DNA of 64,000 nucleotides from Streptomyces sp. NBC_01267 (lineage in GTDB: Bacteria; Actinomycetota; Actinomycetes; Streptomycetales; Streptomycetaceae), in the NCBI RefSeq assembly GCF_036241575.1, contig NZ_CP108455.1, forward strand, positions 5,087,501 to 5,151,500, given 5' to 3'. The position numbers and the translations under genes are program-made. The notes under the pieces were generated by a model. The model saw only the letters and a list, made by a program, of their open reading frames with translations, ran no database searches and had not been told where the DNA came from. Below are positions 48,151 to 57,079 of this stretch, piece by piece; positions within the stretch are counted from its first letter, which is position 1, and each line of letters begins with the position of its first letter.

Positions 48151-49565
48151 GTACGAAGATGGGCGATTTGCCAGAGGGATGGGCCTGGGCAACGCTAGGG
48201 GACGTTGCCCAATGGGGTAGCGGGGGAACTCCAAAGGCCAAGGCGCCAGCCTACTACGGTGGCAATATTCCGTGGGCAGTCATCGGCGATATGGATGATG
48301 GCGTGCTACGTGGGACCGCGCAGTCCATTACGGAGGCCGGACTCACCGCCAGTTCGGCGAAGTGGATTCCTAAAGGTGCAGTTCTAATTGCAATGTATGG
48401 CTCGATCGGTAAGTTGGCGATCACCGGGACTCCGATCACTTCAAATCAGGCGATCGCCCACGCAGTTCCTTTGGTTGAGGCATTGGAAACCAAGTACCTG
48501 TTCTGGTACTTGCGTAGCGAACGCGAGCGACTCGTTGCCGCTGGAAAAGGAGGAGCGCAGCAAAACATCAGCCAGAGCGTACTCAAGCAATGGCCAATTC
48601 CCGTACCGCCACTCGCCGAACAGCACCGCATCGTAGAGGCCCTCGAAGAGCAACTCTCGCGGCTCGATGCGGCATCGTCTACCGTGGATAGAGCCTTCCG
48701 CAGGCTACCAGCACTCTTTCGGTCCGTTGTCGATGCAGAGCTGCGAGCGGCTTCAGACTGCCCGCTTACGGCGCTGCATGACGTACTGAGTGAGCCGCTG
48801 CGTAATGGGCATTCAGCGAAAGCCACCACCGATTCAGACGGTGTGCGTACATTGAGCCTGACTGCCGTTACTAGTGGGTACTTCGCCGACGTCAACACGA
48901 AAGTTACAGTAGCTGATCGTGAGCGGGTAAAGGACCTGTGGTTGGAACCGGGAGATCTCCTGATCCAGCGGTCCAACACCCCCGAACTCGTAGGCACGGC
49001 GGCACTTTTCAATGGGGATCGAGACTGGGCGATTTTTCCGGATCTTTTGATTCGAGTGCGGCTCACTTCGCGAGTCCTCCCCGAATATGCGCTGCTTGAG
49101 TTGCAGAGCCGGCGAGGGCGCGCCTACTTCAAGAGCCGCGCGAAAGGGCTGGCCGGGTCGATGCCGAAGATCGACCAGGCGACGATCGAAGGATTCTCAT
49201 TCCCTGTTCCGGAACTGGAAGTTCAGAAACAGGTAGTTGATCGCGTGGCGAGCGAGCGCGAACGTATCTCGCGGTTGACCGTGGAGCTGGTCAACTCAAG
49301 ACGGCGAGCAGCCAGCTTGCGTAACGGGCTCCTTCGGAAGGCGTTCATTGGCAATCTGATCCCCCAGAACCCCGCCGACGAACCCGCCACAATCCTCCTC
49401 GCCCGCATCGCCACCGCGCACGACGCCGCCAAGCCCGGCCGAAATGCGAAGCGCGCCGCGCGCCCCCGTAAGACGGCGGCCGCAGCCGGGGGGACCGATG
49501 CCACCCCCGCACCTGCCGCAACCCCCGCCCCCATCACCACCGTTCAGCAGGAGCTCTTCCAGTGA
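48147..49565 (+). CDS. hsdS: Type I restriction-modification specificity subunit S
   Basis: A 472-residue protein with two target-recognition domains (about 5-165 and 215-395), each followed by a conserved coiled-coil spacer (LAEQHRIVEALEEQLSRLDAA and EVQKQVVDRVASERERISRL). It chooses the bipartite DNA target for both methylation and cleavage. A TTG start at 48147 overlaps the hsdR stop and has AGGA six bases upstream; ATG 48159 is the alternative. The first TRD is visibly lower in GC than its neighbours, suggesting TRD exchange. The tail from about 425 is Ala/Pro-rich. Confidence 0.93.
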   Translation: MSTKMGDLPEGWAWATLGDVAQWGSGGTPKAKAPAYYGGNIPWAVIGDMDDGVLRGTAQSITEAGLTASSAKWIPKGAVLIAMYGSIGKLAITGTPITSNQAIAHAVPLVEALETKYLFWYLRSERERLVAAGKGGAQQNISQSVLKQWPIPVPPLAEQHRIVEALEEQLSRLDAASSTVDRAFRRLPALFRSVVDAELRAASDCPLTALHDVLSEPLRNGHSAKATTDSDGVRTLSLTAVTSGYFADVNTKVTVADRERVKDLWLEPGDLLIQRSNTPELVGTAALFNGDRDWAIFPDLLIRVRLTSRVLPEYALLELQSRRGRAYFKSRAKGLAGSMPKIDQATIEGFSFPVPELEVQKQVVDRVASERERISRLTVELVNSRRRAASLRNGLLRKAFIGNLIPQNPADEPATILLARIATAHDAAKPGRNAKRAARPRKTAAAAGGTDATPAPAATPAPITTVQQELFQ

Positions 49566-51181
49566 CAGCCCCCGCCCAAGGCGACGTAGTCCTCCCCTCC
49601 GCCGAGGGCGTCCCGCTTACCGAGACGCCCAAGTCCAAGAAGGCCGCCGCGCAGACCAACACGCTGGTCGCCAAGCTCTGGAACTACTGCAACGTCCTCC
49701 GCGACAACGGTATGTCGACCATCGAGTATGTAGAGCAGCTGTCGTACTTGCTCTTCCTGAAAATGGTCGACGAGATCGAGAACGACCCGTGGGAGGGCCG
49801 CGACCTCAGCGGCATCGTGCCAGAGGACTACAACTGGAAGTCCCTCGTCAGCAAGCGCGGAGGGGAACTCGAAGCCCACTACCGCGCTACCCTGGAGCAC
49901 TTGGGCAGTAAGCCCCACACCACGATCGGCACAATCTTCGCCGACGCACAGAACCGAATCACCAAGCCCGCGCTGCTCGAAAAGCTGGTCGTGGAGCTGA
50001 TCGGTCGCGAGGAGTGGACGGTCACCGGCACCGACCTGAAGGGCGACGCCTACGAGGGGCTGCTCGCCAAGGGGGCATCAGACACAAAGACAGGAGCCGG
50101 CCAGTACTTCACGCCGCGCTCACTCATCGACGCGATGGTGGACGTGACCCGACCCGGTCCGGAAGACACCATCACCGACCCCGCCTGCGGCACCGGCGGG
50201 TTCCTGATCGCCGCGCACACGTACATCACCCGGCTCCACATCGCGGACATGGACCTTGAGGCCCGCAAGGCGTACGACAGCGGCCGCAAAATCTGGGGCA
50301 ACGAGCTGGTCACCGGTACAGCCCGCCTCGCCGCCATGAACATGCTCCTCCATGGCATCGGCAAGAGCGACGGCCCGAGCCTGATCGACGTCAGCGACGC
50401 ATTGGCCGAGAAGCCGAGCGGACGGCACGCCTCACTCGTCCTCGCCAACCCGCCCTTCGGGCGCAAGTCCGCGATCACTGTAATTGGCCAGGACGGCGAC
50501 CTGGAGAAGGAGGACGTCCAGTACGACCGTGACGACTTCACCGCCACCACGACCAACAAGCAGCTCAACTTCCTGCAGCACATCATGTCGTTGACTGCCG
50601 TGAACGGCCGGGCGGCTGTCGTCCTTCCGGACAACGTCCTCTTCGAGGCAGGTGCAGGTGCAAAGGTCCGCCGCAAGCTGCTCGACGAGTTCGAGCTGCA
50701 CACGATCTTGCGCCTGCCTACTGGAATCTTCTATGCAGGCAACGTCAAGGCCAACGTCCTCTTCTTCGATAAGAAGCCTCCACGCGCCGACGGCAAGCCG
50801 CATACCACCGTCACCTGGTTCTACGATTTCCGCACTGGCCAACACTTCACCATGAAGCGGCGCCCGCTGACCCGCCCCCACCTGGACGACTTTGTCGCCA
50901 AATACAAGGCGGGCGAGGCGATTTCTGCCCGTGTCGCCGACGAGGGCGACAACGCCCCCTGGAAGTCATACACATACGAGGAGTTGACGGCGCGCGACCA
51001 GGTCAACCTCGACATCATCTGGATGAAGGACCCCGCCTTGGAGGACGCGGACAGCGACCTGGAGCCGGAGGTCATCGCGGAGGACATCGTGCGTGATCTC
51101 CAATCCGCCCTCGCCGAGTTCACTGCCATCGCGAAGTCCCTGGGCGCGGATGTGGACGTACCGGAGGCGGAAGAGGTCTGA
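49562..51181 (+). CDS. hsdM: Type I DNA N6-adenine methyltransferase subunit M
   Basis: A 539-residue methyltransferase. A helical HsdM N-domain (about 30-160) precedes the Rossmann fold with SAM motif DPACGTGGFL near 206-215 and catalytic NPPF near 296-299. It protects host DNA by adenine methylation with HsdS. GTG 49562 overlaps the hsdS stop (GTGA), so R, S and M are translationally coupled, with M last, which differs from the usual M-S order. A 9-bp-stem terminator follows. Confidence 0.96.
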   Translation: MTAPAQGDVVLPSAEGVPLTETPKSKKAAAQTNTLVAKLWNYCNVLRDNGMSTIEYVEQLSYLLFLKMVDEIENDPWEGRDLSGIVPEDYNWKSLVSKRGGELEAHYRATLEHLGSKPHTTIGTIFADAQNRITKPALLEKLVVELIGREEWTVTGTDLKGDAYEGLLAKGASDTKTGAGQYFTPRSLIDAMVDVTRPGPEDTITDPACGTGGFLIAAHTYITRLHIADMDLEARKAYDSGRKIWGNELVTGTARLAAMNMLLHGIGKSDGPSLIDVSDALAEKPSGRHASLVLANPPFGRKSAITVIGQDGDLEKEDVQYDRDDFTATTTNKQLNFLQHIMSLTAVNGRAAVVLPDNVLFEAGAGAKVRRKLLDEFELHTILRLPTGIFYAGNVKANVLFFDKKPPRADGKPHTTVTWFYDFRTGQHFTMKRRPLTRPHLDDFVAKYKAGEAISARVADEGDNAPWKSYTYEELTARDQVNLDIIWMKDPALEDADSDLEPEVIAEDIVRDLQSALAEFTAIAKSLGADVDVPEAEEV

Positions 51182-51211
51182 CGACATCCGTAAGTTTCGT
51201 CGTCACCGCGT

Positions 51212-51248
51212 CGAAGGGCCGCGTTGCCAAGTGCCTTGTGGCCCTTCG
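51212..51248 (+). terminator. Terminator of the hsdRSM operon
   Basis: CGAAGGGCC (51212-51220) and GGCCCTTCG (51240-51248) are perfect inverted arms 31 bp after the hsdM stop codon. Confidence 0.75.
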
Positions 51249-51540
51249 GTGTTCCCGCGGAACTGCTGCCGCCTACTCCTCTGGGACGATGATGCCGAAA
51301 GTTCCTTTCGCCGGAACCGTCTCTACGATGTGCCGACCCGGTGATGAAGCGGCCGCGACAGCCATAATGGCGGACGCTCCCTCGGCGGTGAACGGGCCTC
51401 GCGGCTGACTGGTCAGCTTACGGCCGTGCAACTGGCCATAGTCGCTCGCCCACCTGTCACGGAACCCTGAGGCGATGCTCGCGGACCATACGGCAGGCAG
51501 GTGCGAGCGAGGTCCGCTACTGGGCCGACGCCCAAAACGC
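51249..51540. other. Non-coding remnant left of the ISAzo13-family insertion
   Basis: About 290 bp without a complete gene. Read across the IS (removing it and one TAA), the frame ...EVRYWADAQNANLADLV... stays open into 53310-53500, which may be the relic of a gene broken by the insertion. Confidence 0.35.
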
Positions 51541-51543
51541 TAA

Positions 51544-53306
51544 GGGCTTGCAGAGGATTTACCCGTAGCTTCCCTGTTTGGTGGTCGTTGGCGTGGTATG
51601 GAAGCGACGGAAGACGTAGCGGCGGTGTTGGCGTCGAAGTTCACGGTGCTGTTGCCACATCTGGATGAACGTCAGCGTCGTCTGCTGCTGGCGGCCGAGG
51701 CCCGGGCGCTGGGCCATGGTGGGATCAGAGTGGTCGCCCGGGCCGCTGGCGTGCGCGAGGCAACGGTGTCACTGGGCGTCACTGAACTGGACTCCGGCGA
51801 GGCCCCGTTGGGGCGGGTGCGCCGGGCCGGCGGTGGCCGCAAACGGGTGGTCGACCTGGACCCGGGACTTCGCCCGGCACTGCTGGCCCTGGTGGAGCCG
51901 GATGTGCGGGGAGATCCGATGTCGCCTCTGCGGTGGACGACGAAGTCCACCCGCCACCTGGCCGCCGAGCTCACCCGCCAGGGCCACCGGATATCCGCCG
52001 ACACCGTCGCCGACGTACTGCGCGAGGAAGGCTTCAGCCTCCAGGGCAACGCCAAGGTCATCGAAGGGAAGCAACACCCCGACCGGGACGGACAGTTCCG
52101 TTACATCAACGAACAGGCCAAGGCCCACCAGGCGGCCGGCGACCCGGTGATCAGCGTCGATACGAAAAAGAAAGAAGTGCTGGGCCCGTTGAAAAACGGC
52201 GGCGGGGAGTGGCGGCCCGCGGGTGATCCCGTGCGGGTCAGCACCCACGACTTCCCGGACAAGGAACTCGGCAAGGCCGTGCCCTACGGCATCTACGACC
52301 TGGCCGCGAACACCGGCTGGGTCAGCGTCGGCACCGACCACGACACCGCGGCCTTCGCCGTCGAATCCATCCGCCGCTGGTGGAAAGCCCGCGGCACGCA
52401 GGACTACCCGCGGGCCAGGCGGCTGCTCATCACCGCCGACGCCGGCGGCTCCAACGGCTACCGCACCCGCGCCTGGAAGACCGAACTCGCCGCCCTGGCC
52501 CTGGAGACCGGCCTACAGGTCACTGTCTGTCACTTTCCTCCGGGCACATCGAGATGGAATCGGATCGAGCACCGGCTGTTCTCCCACATCACGATGAACT
52601 GGCGCGGCAGGCCGCTGACCAGCCACGAAGTCATCGTGAACAGCATCGCGGCAACCACCACCCGCACCGGTCTGAAAGTCCACGCCGAACTCGACACCGC
52701 CACCTACGCCACCGGGGTCCGCATCGCCGACCGGCAGCTGGACGCACTGCCCCTGGCCCGCCACGAGTGGCATGGCGACTGGAATTACACCCTCCGCCCC
52801 GAGGCATACTGCCGTGACGGCACCCCGCCCATCCCACCCCAGGATCTCCCCGGCCCCGGCCGCGCATGGCTGGTCCATCCGGACCTGACCGGCCTGCAGC
52901 CCGACCGGTGGGACCAGCTGATCGGCAAGCTGGCGGCGGCCCGCGAGCTCCAGCGGGAAGAGGACCTTCAGCAGCGACGCGGCGGCGACCGGCAGAAAAC
53001 CCCCGCAGCCGGTCTCTACACCGGCCGACGCCCCGGCCTCACCCTCGTCGACCGCCTCCTGTCCACCATTCTCTACCAGCGGTTCAAGCTCCCCCAAGTC
53101 GTCATCGCCCCGCTCTTCGCCGTGACACCCATGACCCTCAACCGGGCCATCAGCCAAACCCGCCGACTCCTCCACCGCATCGGGCACACCATCGAACCGG
53201 CCCAGACGCAGCTGGCCACCCTCGACGATCTCACCGATCTCGCCGCCCACCTCGGCACCACACCAACACCAGAGATCAAGACGGCGAGTTATTAATCGGC
53301 AAGCCC
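51544..53306 (+). mobile_element. ISAzo13-family insertion sequence
   Basis: A 1763-bp IS with terminal inverted repeats starting GGGCTTGC (51544-51551) and ending GCAAGCCC (53299-53306). It is flanked by the 3-bp direct repeat TAA (51541-51543 and 53307-53309). It contains one long transposase gene. It appears intact. Confidence 0.88.
51598..53295 (+). CDS. ISAzo13-family DDE transposase
   Basis: A 565-residue transposase in a single frame. Family hallmarks are the N-terminal helix-turn-helix (HGGIRVVARAAGVREATVS), the first catalytic Asp in VISVDTKKKEVLGPLKNGG, the second in LLITADAGGSNGYR and Glu in SRWNRIEHRLFSHITMNW. It ends 11 bp before the right inverted repeat. Residues after about 470 are a Pro/Arg-rich extension followed by a helix-turn-helix-like stretch. 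Confidence 0.93.
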   Translation: MEATEDVAAVLASKFTVLLPHLDERQRRLLLAAEARALGHGGIRVVARAAGVREATVSLGVTELDSGEAPLGRVRRAGGGRKRVVDLDPGLRPALLALVEPDVRGDPMSPLRWTTKSTRHLAAELTRQGHRISADTVADVLREEGFSLQGNAKVIEGKQHPDRDGQFRYINEQAKAHQAAGDPVISVDTKKKEVLGPLKNGGGEWRPAGDPVRVSTHDFPDKELGKAVPYGIYDLAANTGWVSVGTDHDTAAFAVESIRRWWKARGTQDYPRARRLLITADAGGSNGYRTRAWKTELAALALETGLQVTVCHFPPGTSRWNRIEHRLFSHITMNWRGRPLTSHEVIVNSIAATTTRTGLKVHAELDTATYATGVRIADRQLDALPLARHEWHGDWNYTLRPEAYCRDGTPPIPPQDLPGPGRAWLVHPDLTGLQPDRWDQLIGKLAAARELQREEDLQQRRGGDRQKTPAAGLYTGRRPGLTLVDRLLSTILYQRFKLPQVVIAPLFAVTPMTLNRAISQTRRLLHRIGHTIEPAQTQLATLDDLTDLAAHLGTTPTPEIKTASY

Positions 53307-53510
53307 TAACCTGGCCGACCTTGTATGTATCGCGAGGGTTCCAGAATCCAGCTGTGAGGGAGTGAAGGGCCGGAGCCGAACCGATCAGATCAAGCCACAA
53401 ACCGACCATGGTCCTCGAAGCCGCGTGATCGACCTCTGTACGGTGCAGGGAACATCAGGAATCCACGTCTCGAAGTCCCCTGTCCTCCCAAGCGCCGCAC
53501 AGAGGTACGA

Positions 53511-54242
53511 ATGGCCATCGCACACCCTCAGACCCGTCAGTTCGAGTCGTTCGTCACCAACCTGTCCTACGCACGCCAGATGGTGCGAGCCGGGCAGGCA
53601 TTGGAGGTGCTCAGCCCCAAGGGCATCGACACCGGCGACTTCTACAGGGCCGCCTGGGTGCAGTCCATCGCCGCCCTCGAACACTGGGTGCAGGAGGAGG
53701 TGTTGCGCCGGGTAGCGGAAGAAGCCGCCAAGGATGACTCGGACATGCCGCGGAAGCTCCGTGACTACCCCTTGCCGCTGCACTGTGTGGAGAGAGTGCA
53801 GCGAGGCGAAACGACCACCGCCGAGGTAGTCGCGGAGCGGGTACGCCAGGACATCGCCCGTCAGACCTTGCAGAACCCGGACGCTATCGCGAAGGTGATG
53901 TCACTAGTCACCGACGTCAAGGTGTGGCGGGAGGCGGCGAAGTGTGTCAACCGGTGGAATCAGTACCGCACTTCATACGACGAGAAGCGACTGCGCGGCC
54001 AGTACATCCTGCTGCTCCGCCGTCGCAACCAGATCGCACACGACGCGGATTTGATCGATGGCGACCTCAAGCAGCGTCGACCGATCAGCGAAGCTGATGT
54101 CACGGACGCCCTCAAGTGGATCGAGCGGATTGCACTCGCGCTCGCGTACGCGCTGGAGGGGGACGCGTCTACGACCTCAGGGCATCCGGCTTCGGCCGGG
54201 GCTTCGGAAGCGCCAGGCGGAGATCAGCCGCACATGGGCTAA
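53511..54242 (+). CDS. HEPN-domain protein (RiboL-PSP-HEPN-like), candidate RNase effector
   Basis: A protein of 243 residues, almost all helical. The motif RNQIAH (R172-x4-H177), followed by DADLID, matches the Rx4-6H active site of HEPN ribonucleases, and the layout (SFVTNLSYARQMV at the start, YRAAWVQSIAALEHWV) fits the RiboL-PSP-HEPN group found in defence and toxin contexts. The tail after 215 is disordered. It is followed after 68 bp by a PD-(D/E)xK nuclease gene. Function as a nuclease effector is inferred. Confidence 0.75.
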   Translation: MAIAHPQTRQFESFVTNLSYARQMVRAGQALEVLSPKGIDTGDFYRAAWVQSIAALEHWVQEEVLRRVAEEAAKDDSDMPRKLRDYPLPLHCVERVQRGETTTAEVVAERVRQDIARQTLQNPDAIAKVMSLVTDVKVWREAAKCVNRWNQYRTSYDEKRLRGQYILLLRRRNQIAHDADLIDGDLKQRRPISEADVTDALKWIERIALALAYALEGDASTTSGHPASAGASEAPGGDQPHMG

Positions 54243-54269
54243 GAGTTCGTCATCGACCAATGCGAACTC
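54243..54269 (+). terminator. Inverted repeat after the HEPN gene (terminator or operator)
   Basis: GAGTTCG (54243-54249) and CGAACTC (54263-54269) are perfect arms directly after the TAA stop. They also lie 30 bp upstream of the -10 box of the nuclease gene, so a regulator-binding role is equally possible. Confidence 0.5.
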
Positions 54270-54298
54270 GTTCTAGAGTCCTTGTCAGTCCTCCGGTC

Positions 54299-54304
54299 TA
54301 ACCT
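54299..54304 (+). promoter_or_regulatory. -10 box of a leaderless promoter for the nuclease gene
   Basis: TAACCT fits TANNNT and ends six bases before ATG 54311, which has no Shine-Dalgarno sequence. The nuclease gene is therefore probably transcribed from its own promoter as a leaderless mRNA. Confidence 0.5.
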
Positions 54305-54310
54305 CTGGCC

Positions 54311-55930
54311 ATGCGACCGCCTCTTGAGAACGTCCTGCGCAATGCCCTCGTACAGAACCTCGAACTGATCGAGCCGGGACTCCGGCCGGTTCAGTTCCAG
54401 GAGTACCCGCTCCCCAATGCCCATGGCACGAGGGGCAGCATCGACATCTTGGCTCGTGATCGCCATCAGATGTGGGTGGTCATCGAGCTGAAGCGGTCCC
54501 GCTCCAGCGCACGGCAGGCCCTGCACGAAGTCAACAAGTACACGGAGCTTCTCTGCCGTGAGAAGAACCTCGCGCCGGATCGCATCCGTGCCGTGATCGT
54601 GGCTATGCCAGATGACTGGGAGGAACTCCTGATCGCTGTCAGTCACGCGGCGCGTGACTGGAGCCATGATCTTCGGGGATACCGACTGTTCCTGGACAGT
54701 AGAGGTACCCCCACAGGGGCCGAGCGGGTGGAGCTTCTGCCTCGGGCGTTCGAGCCCCGCGTTACCCCCATCCACAACCTGTTCTTCTTCACCACGGAGG
54801 AACAGCGCGAGCAGGGCTGGAGGATCATCAGTAAGGTTGCGGACGAGCTTGGGGCGCTCGACCTGCTGGCGGCGGATCTGGACCGGGTAGCGGAGAAGCA
54901 CTACATCCCTGCGCCTTTCGGCCTGTACCTTGCGATAGGCCGGGTGAACGAGGAACTCGCTGCGGCGGATCTCCTAAGTGGTTACGACGGGCCGGAGCCG
55001 TTCGCCGCCGAGCACCAGGCTGAGTACCTGGCCCTTTGCGCAATCTGCAATCGTCTTGCGCGCAGCGAGATGCGTGGAATGAACATGGAATCTGCGCAGC
55101 CAGGGCTGCTGAAGAATCTCGCCGACAACCCCAACTGGGCCATACAAGGCTTCCGGGGTACCGGCGCCTACGACGACACAGCGGCCTTTGAGCAGCTGGA
55201 CCTGTTCCGCTTCCTTACCGGGGACGAGCGAGGAGACAGCCAGGTCCTCTACACGGGTACCGCCAGCCCGCAGGTATCCAGCCGTTGGCAGGCGTTCCGG
55301 CAGGAGATCCGGCAGAGCCTGGCCGGCAACCATGAGTGGGAGTCACTGATGGAGGGTTGGCTCGACGAAGTGAGCCCGAAGGTCGGTGACGGAGACGTCG
55401 GGCTGCACGTCTACAACCCATGTGACCTCCTGCAAGCAATCATCCACGGGTGGCCGGACCGGATGGAGAAGCTTCTACCCATGGTCATGGGCGAAGCCGT
55501 ACCTCGACAAGGGCTGCGGAGCTCGGTGCGTGGTGTCCTTTGTTGGAACGGGCGAGGCATGCCGCTCCCTGATGCAGTACGGCTCGTGTACCGAGACCCT
55601 CTGTTTCTGATGAGCAACGTGTACGCGGGGACCGCGTGGGAACGTGACCGCGAGCTTCTGGATCTCCTCGGGCTGCACTACGTACTCCTGGAAAGCATCG
55701 GCCCCGCCAGAACTGAGGCATCTGCATCCGACGAGCACCGCATCTGGATGCATCACGAGCAGGGTGTTCGCGTCTACTCCTCAGCCTCAAACTCTCGCGA
55801 GTACACGCAGGCATACACCAGCATCGCGGCTGATGGCGAGATCGTCCCAGTTAGGCAGTACCTCGCAAGGCATTCCCGCGAGGCGGAGACCGTGGCCAGG
55901 GAGTACCGCGCCTTCGTCCATGCCATTTAG
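54311..55930 (+). CDS. PD-(D/E)xK nuclease (NucS/DUF91-like N-domain) with large unknown C-terminal region
   Basis: A protein of 539 residues. Residues about 1-125 are a restriction-like nuclease fold: SIDILARD (D45), VVIELK (E59, K61) and the later ARQALHEVNKY (Q69, Y77), i.e. D-x13-E-x-K plus the QxxxY helix motif. It resembles the nuclease half of NucS/EndoMS. The rest (about 150-539) has no family that could be recognised and contains several Trp/Tyr-rich segments; it may be the sensor part. It is the second gene of the HEPN-nuclease pair in the island. Confidence 0.75.
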   Translation: MRPPLENVLRNALVQNLELIEPGLRPVQFQEYPLPNAHGTRGSIDILARDRHQMWVVIELKRSRSSARQALHEVNKYTELLCREKNLAPDRIRAVIVAMPDDWEELLIAVSHAARDWSHDLRGYRLFLDSRGTPTGAERVELLPRAFEPRVTPIHNLFFFTTEEQREQGWRIISKVADELGALDLLAADLDRVAEKHYIPAPFGLYLAIGRVNEELAAADLLSGYDGPEPFAAEHQAEYLALCAICNRLARSEMRGMNMESAQPGLLKNLADNPNWAIQGFRGTGAYDDTAAFEQLDLFRFLTGDERGDSQVLYTGTASPQVSSRWQAFRQEIRQSLAGNHEWESLMEGWLDEVSPKVGDGDVGLHVYNPCDLLQAIIHGWPDRMEKLLPMVMGEAVPRQGLRSSVRGVLCWNGRGMPLPDAVRLVYRDPLFLMSNVYAGTAWERDRELLDLLGLHYVLLESIGPARTEASASDEHRIWMHHEQGVRVYSSASNSREYTQAYTSIAADGEIVPVRQYLARHSREAETVAREYRAFVHAI

Positions 55931-56162
55931 CAGACAACAATCGCAACCGAGAGCGACGGTGAGCCTCGGTGATGCGCGGCCGATGAGTGGGAGGGCAGAG
56001 CCACCTGTCGATTCGTGTGGCTGGCTGCTTGCCTGTGCCGTCTACGTGTCGCTGATGGCGCATGTTCGCTGAAAAGGGCGGATTAGTGGTGAGCTTCTTG
56101 CTCACGCGTGAGGTGATGATGACGATCTCAAGGCAGGAGGGTCTGGCAGATCGGGGTGTTGG
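55931..56162. other. Gap upstream of the integrase, no gene seen
   Basis: About 230 bp. GTGAGC (56089-56094) and GCTCAC (56100-56105) form an inverted repeat that could be an integrase operator. The position where an excisionase gene is often found is empty. Confidence 0.4.
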
Positions 56163-56229
56163 GTGGCGAGCGTCTTTCAGAGGTGCAAGCGGGATGCCCG
56201 GGACCGGAACTATCCCTGCTTGCGCCTAA

Positions 56230-57079
56230 GAGGTCGTCTCATTTGGTGAGTCGGCGGTAGCAGATGAGGGTGCAGGCGATGCTGGTGAAGGCCAGGAAGT
56301 GTTCGGCCTTGCGTTCATAGCGGCGGTGGAGTCTGCGGCATCCGGCGAGCCACGCCATGGTGCGCTCGATGGTCCATCGGTGGCGTCCGAGTCGTTCGCT
56401 GGACTCGATGCCCTTGCGGGCTATGCGGGGCGTGATGCCTCGACCGCGGAGCCATTGGCGCAGGTGGCGGTTGTCGTACGCCTTGTCTGCATGCAGTTTG
56501 GCGGGCTTGCGGCGGCGCGGTCCGCGGCGCGACCGGATCGGCGGGATGCCGCGCACGAGCGGTTCGAGACCTTGGCTGTCATGCATGTTGGCACCCGAGA
56601 TCCCAATGGAGATGGGCAAACCGGCACGGTCGGTGATCAGGTGGATCTTCGAGCCTTTCTTACCGCGATCCACCGGATTCGGACCTGTCAGCTCCCCCCT
56701 TTCAGGGCCCGCATGTTCACCGAGTCGATCGCGCACCGCGACCAGTCGAGCTCGCCGCGCGCCCCGAGCTCGTCCAGGACCAACCGGTGGAGCTTCGCCC
56801 AGACCCGGGCCTTGCTCCATTCCGTGAACCGTCGGTGTGCTGTCGGTCCGGAAGGGCCGAAAACCGGCGGCAACTGCCGCCACGTGCAGCCCGTCGTGGC
56901 CACGAACACGATCGCGGCAAGCACCTCCCGGTCGCCATAACGCCGTCGGCCACCACCCTGAGGTCGTACCGGAGCCGACGGCACCACTCGCTCGAACAGT
57001 TCCCACAACCGGTCCGGGACCAGACGCTCCACAATCGTCACGACCACAGACTACCGATCAAACCAAATGAGACCACCTC
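56230..57079 (-). mobile_element. IS5-family (IS427-type) insertion sequence
   Basis: An 850-bp IS with near-perfect inverted ends, GAGGTCGTCTCATTTGGT at the left and GAGGTGGTCTCATTTGGT reading inward at the right. It is flanked by the target duplication TAA (56227-56229 and 57080-57082), the TNA type of the IS427 group. It splits the integrase gene. Confidence 0.93.
56239..57047 (-). CDS. IS5-family transposase made by -1 frameshifting
   Basis: Two frames overlap. The first runs from GTG 57047 to a stop at about 56688 and the second to 56239. The slippery run AAAGGGGGG (minus strand, 56694-56702) lies just before the first stop; a -1 shift yields one 269-residue DDE transposase. Its catalytic residues are in CAIDSVNMRA, KLHADKAYDNR and RWTIERTMAWLAG. 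The N-terminal half carries the DUF4096 helix-turn-helix (RRRYGDREVLAAIVFVATTG). Both halves look intact. Confidence 0.88.

Noticed and set aside
53362..53715. Frame overlapping the start of the HEPN gene
   Set aside because: Its second half is a shifted reading of the HEPN gene, rich in Ser/Pro/Arg; only the first part may be a relic.
53511..55930. Classical type II toxin-antitoxin pair
   Set aside because: The second protein is a large nuclease, not a small antitoxin, and the genes are separated by 68 bp with a hairpin and a separate promoter candidate.
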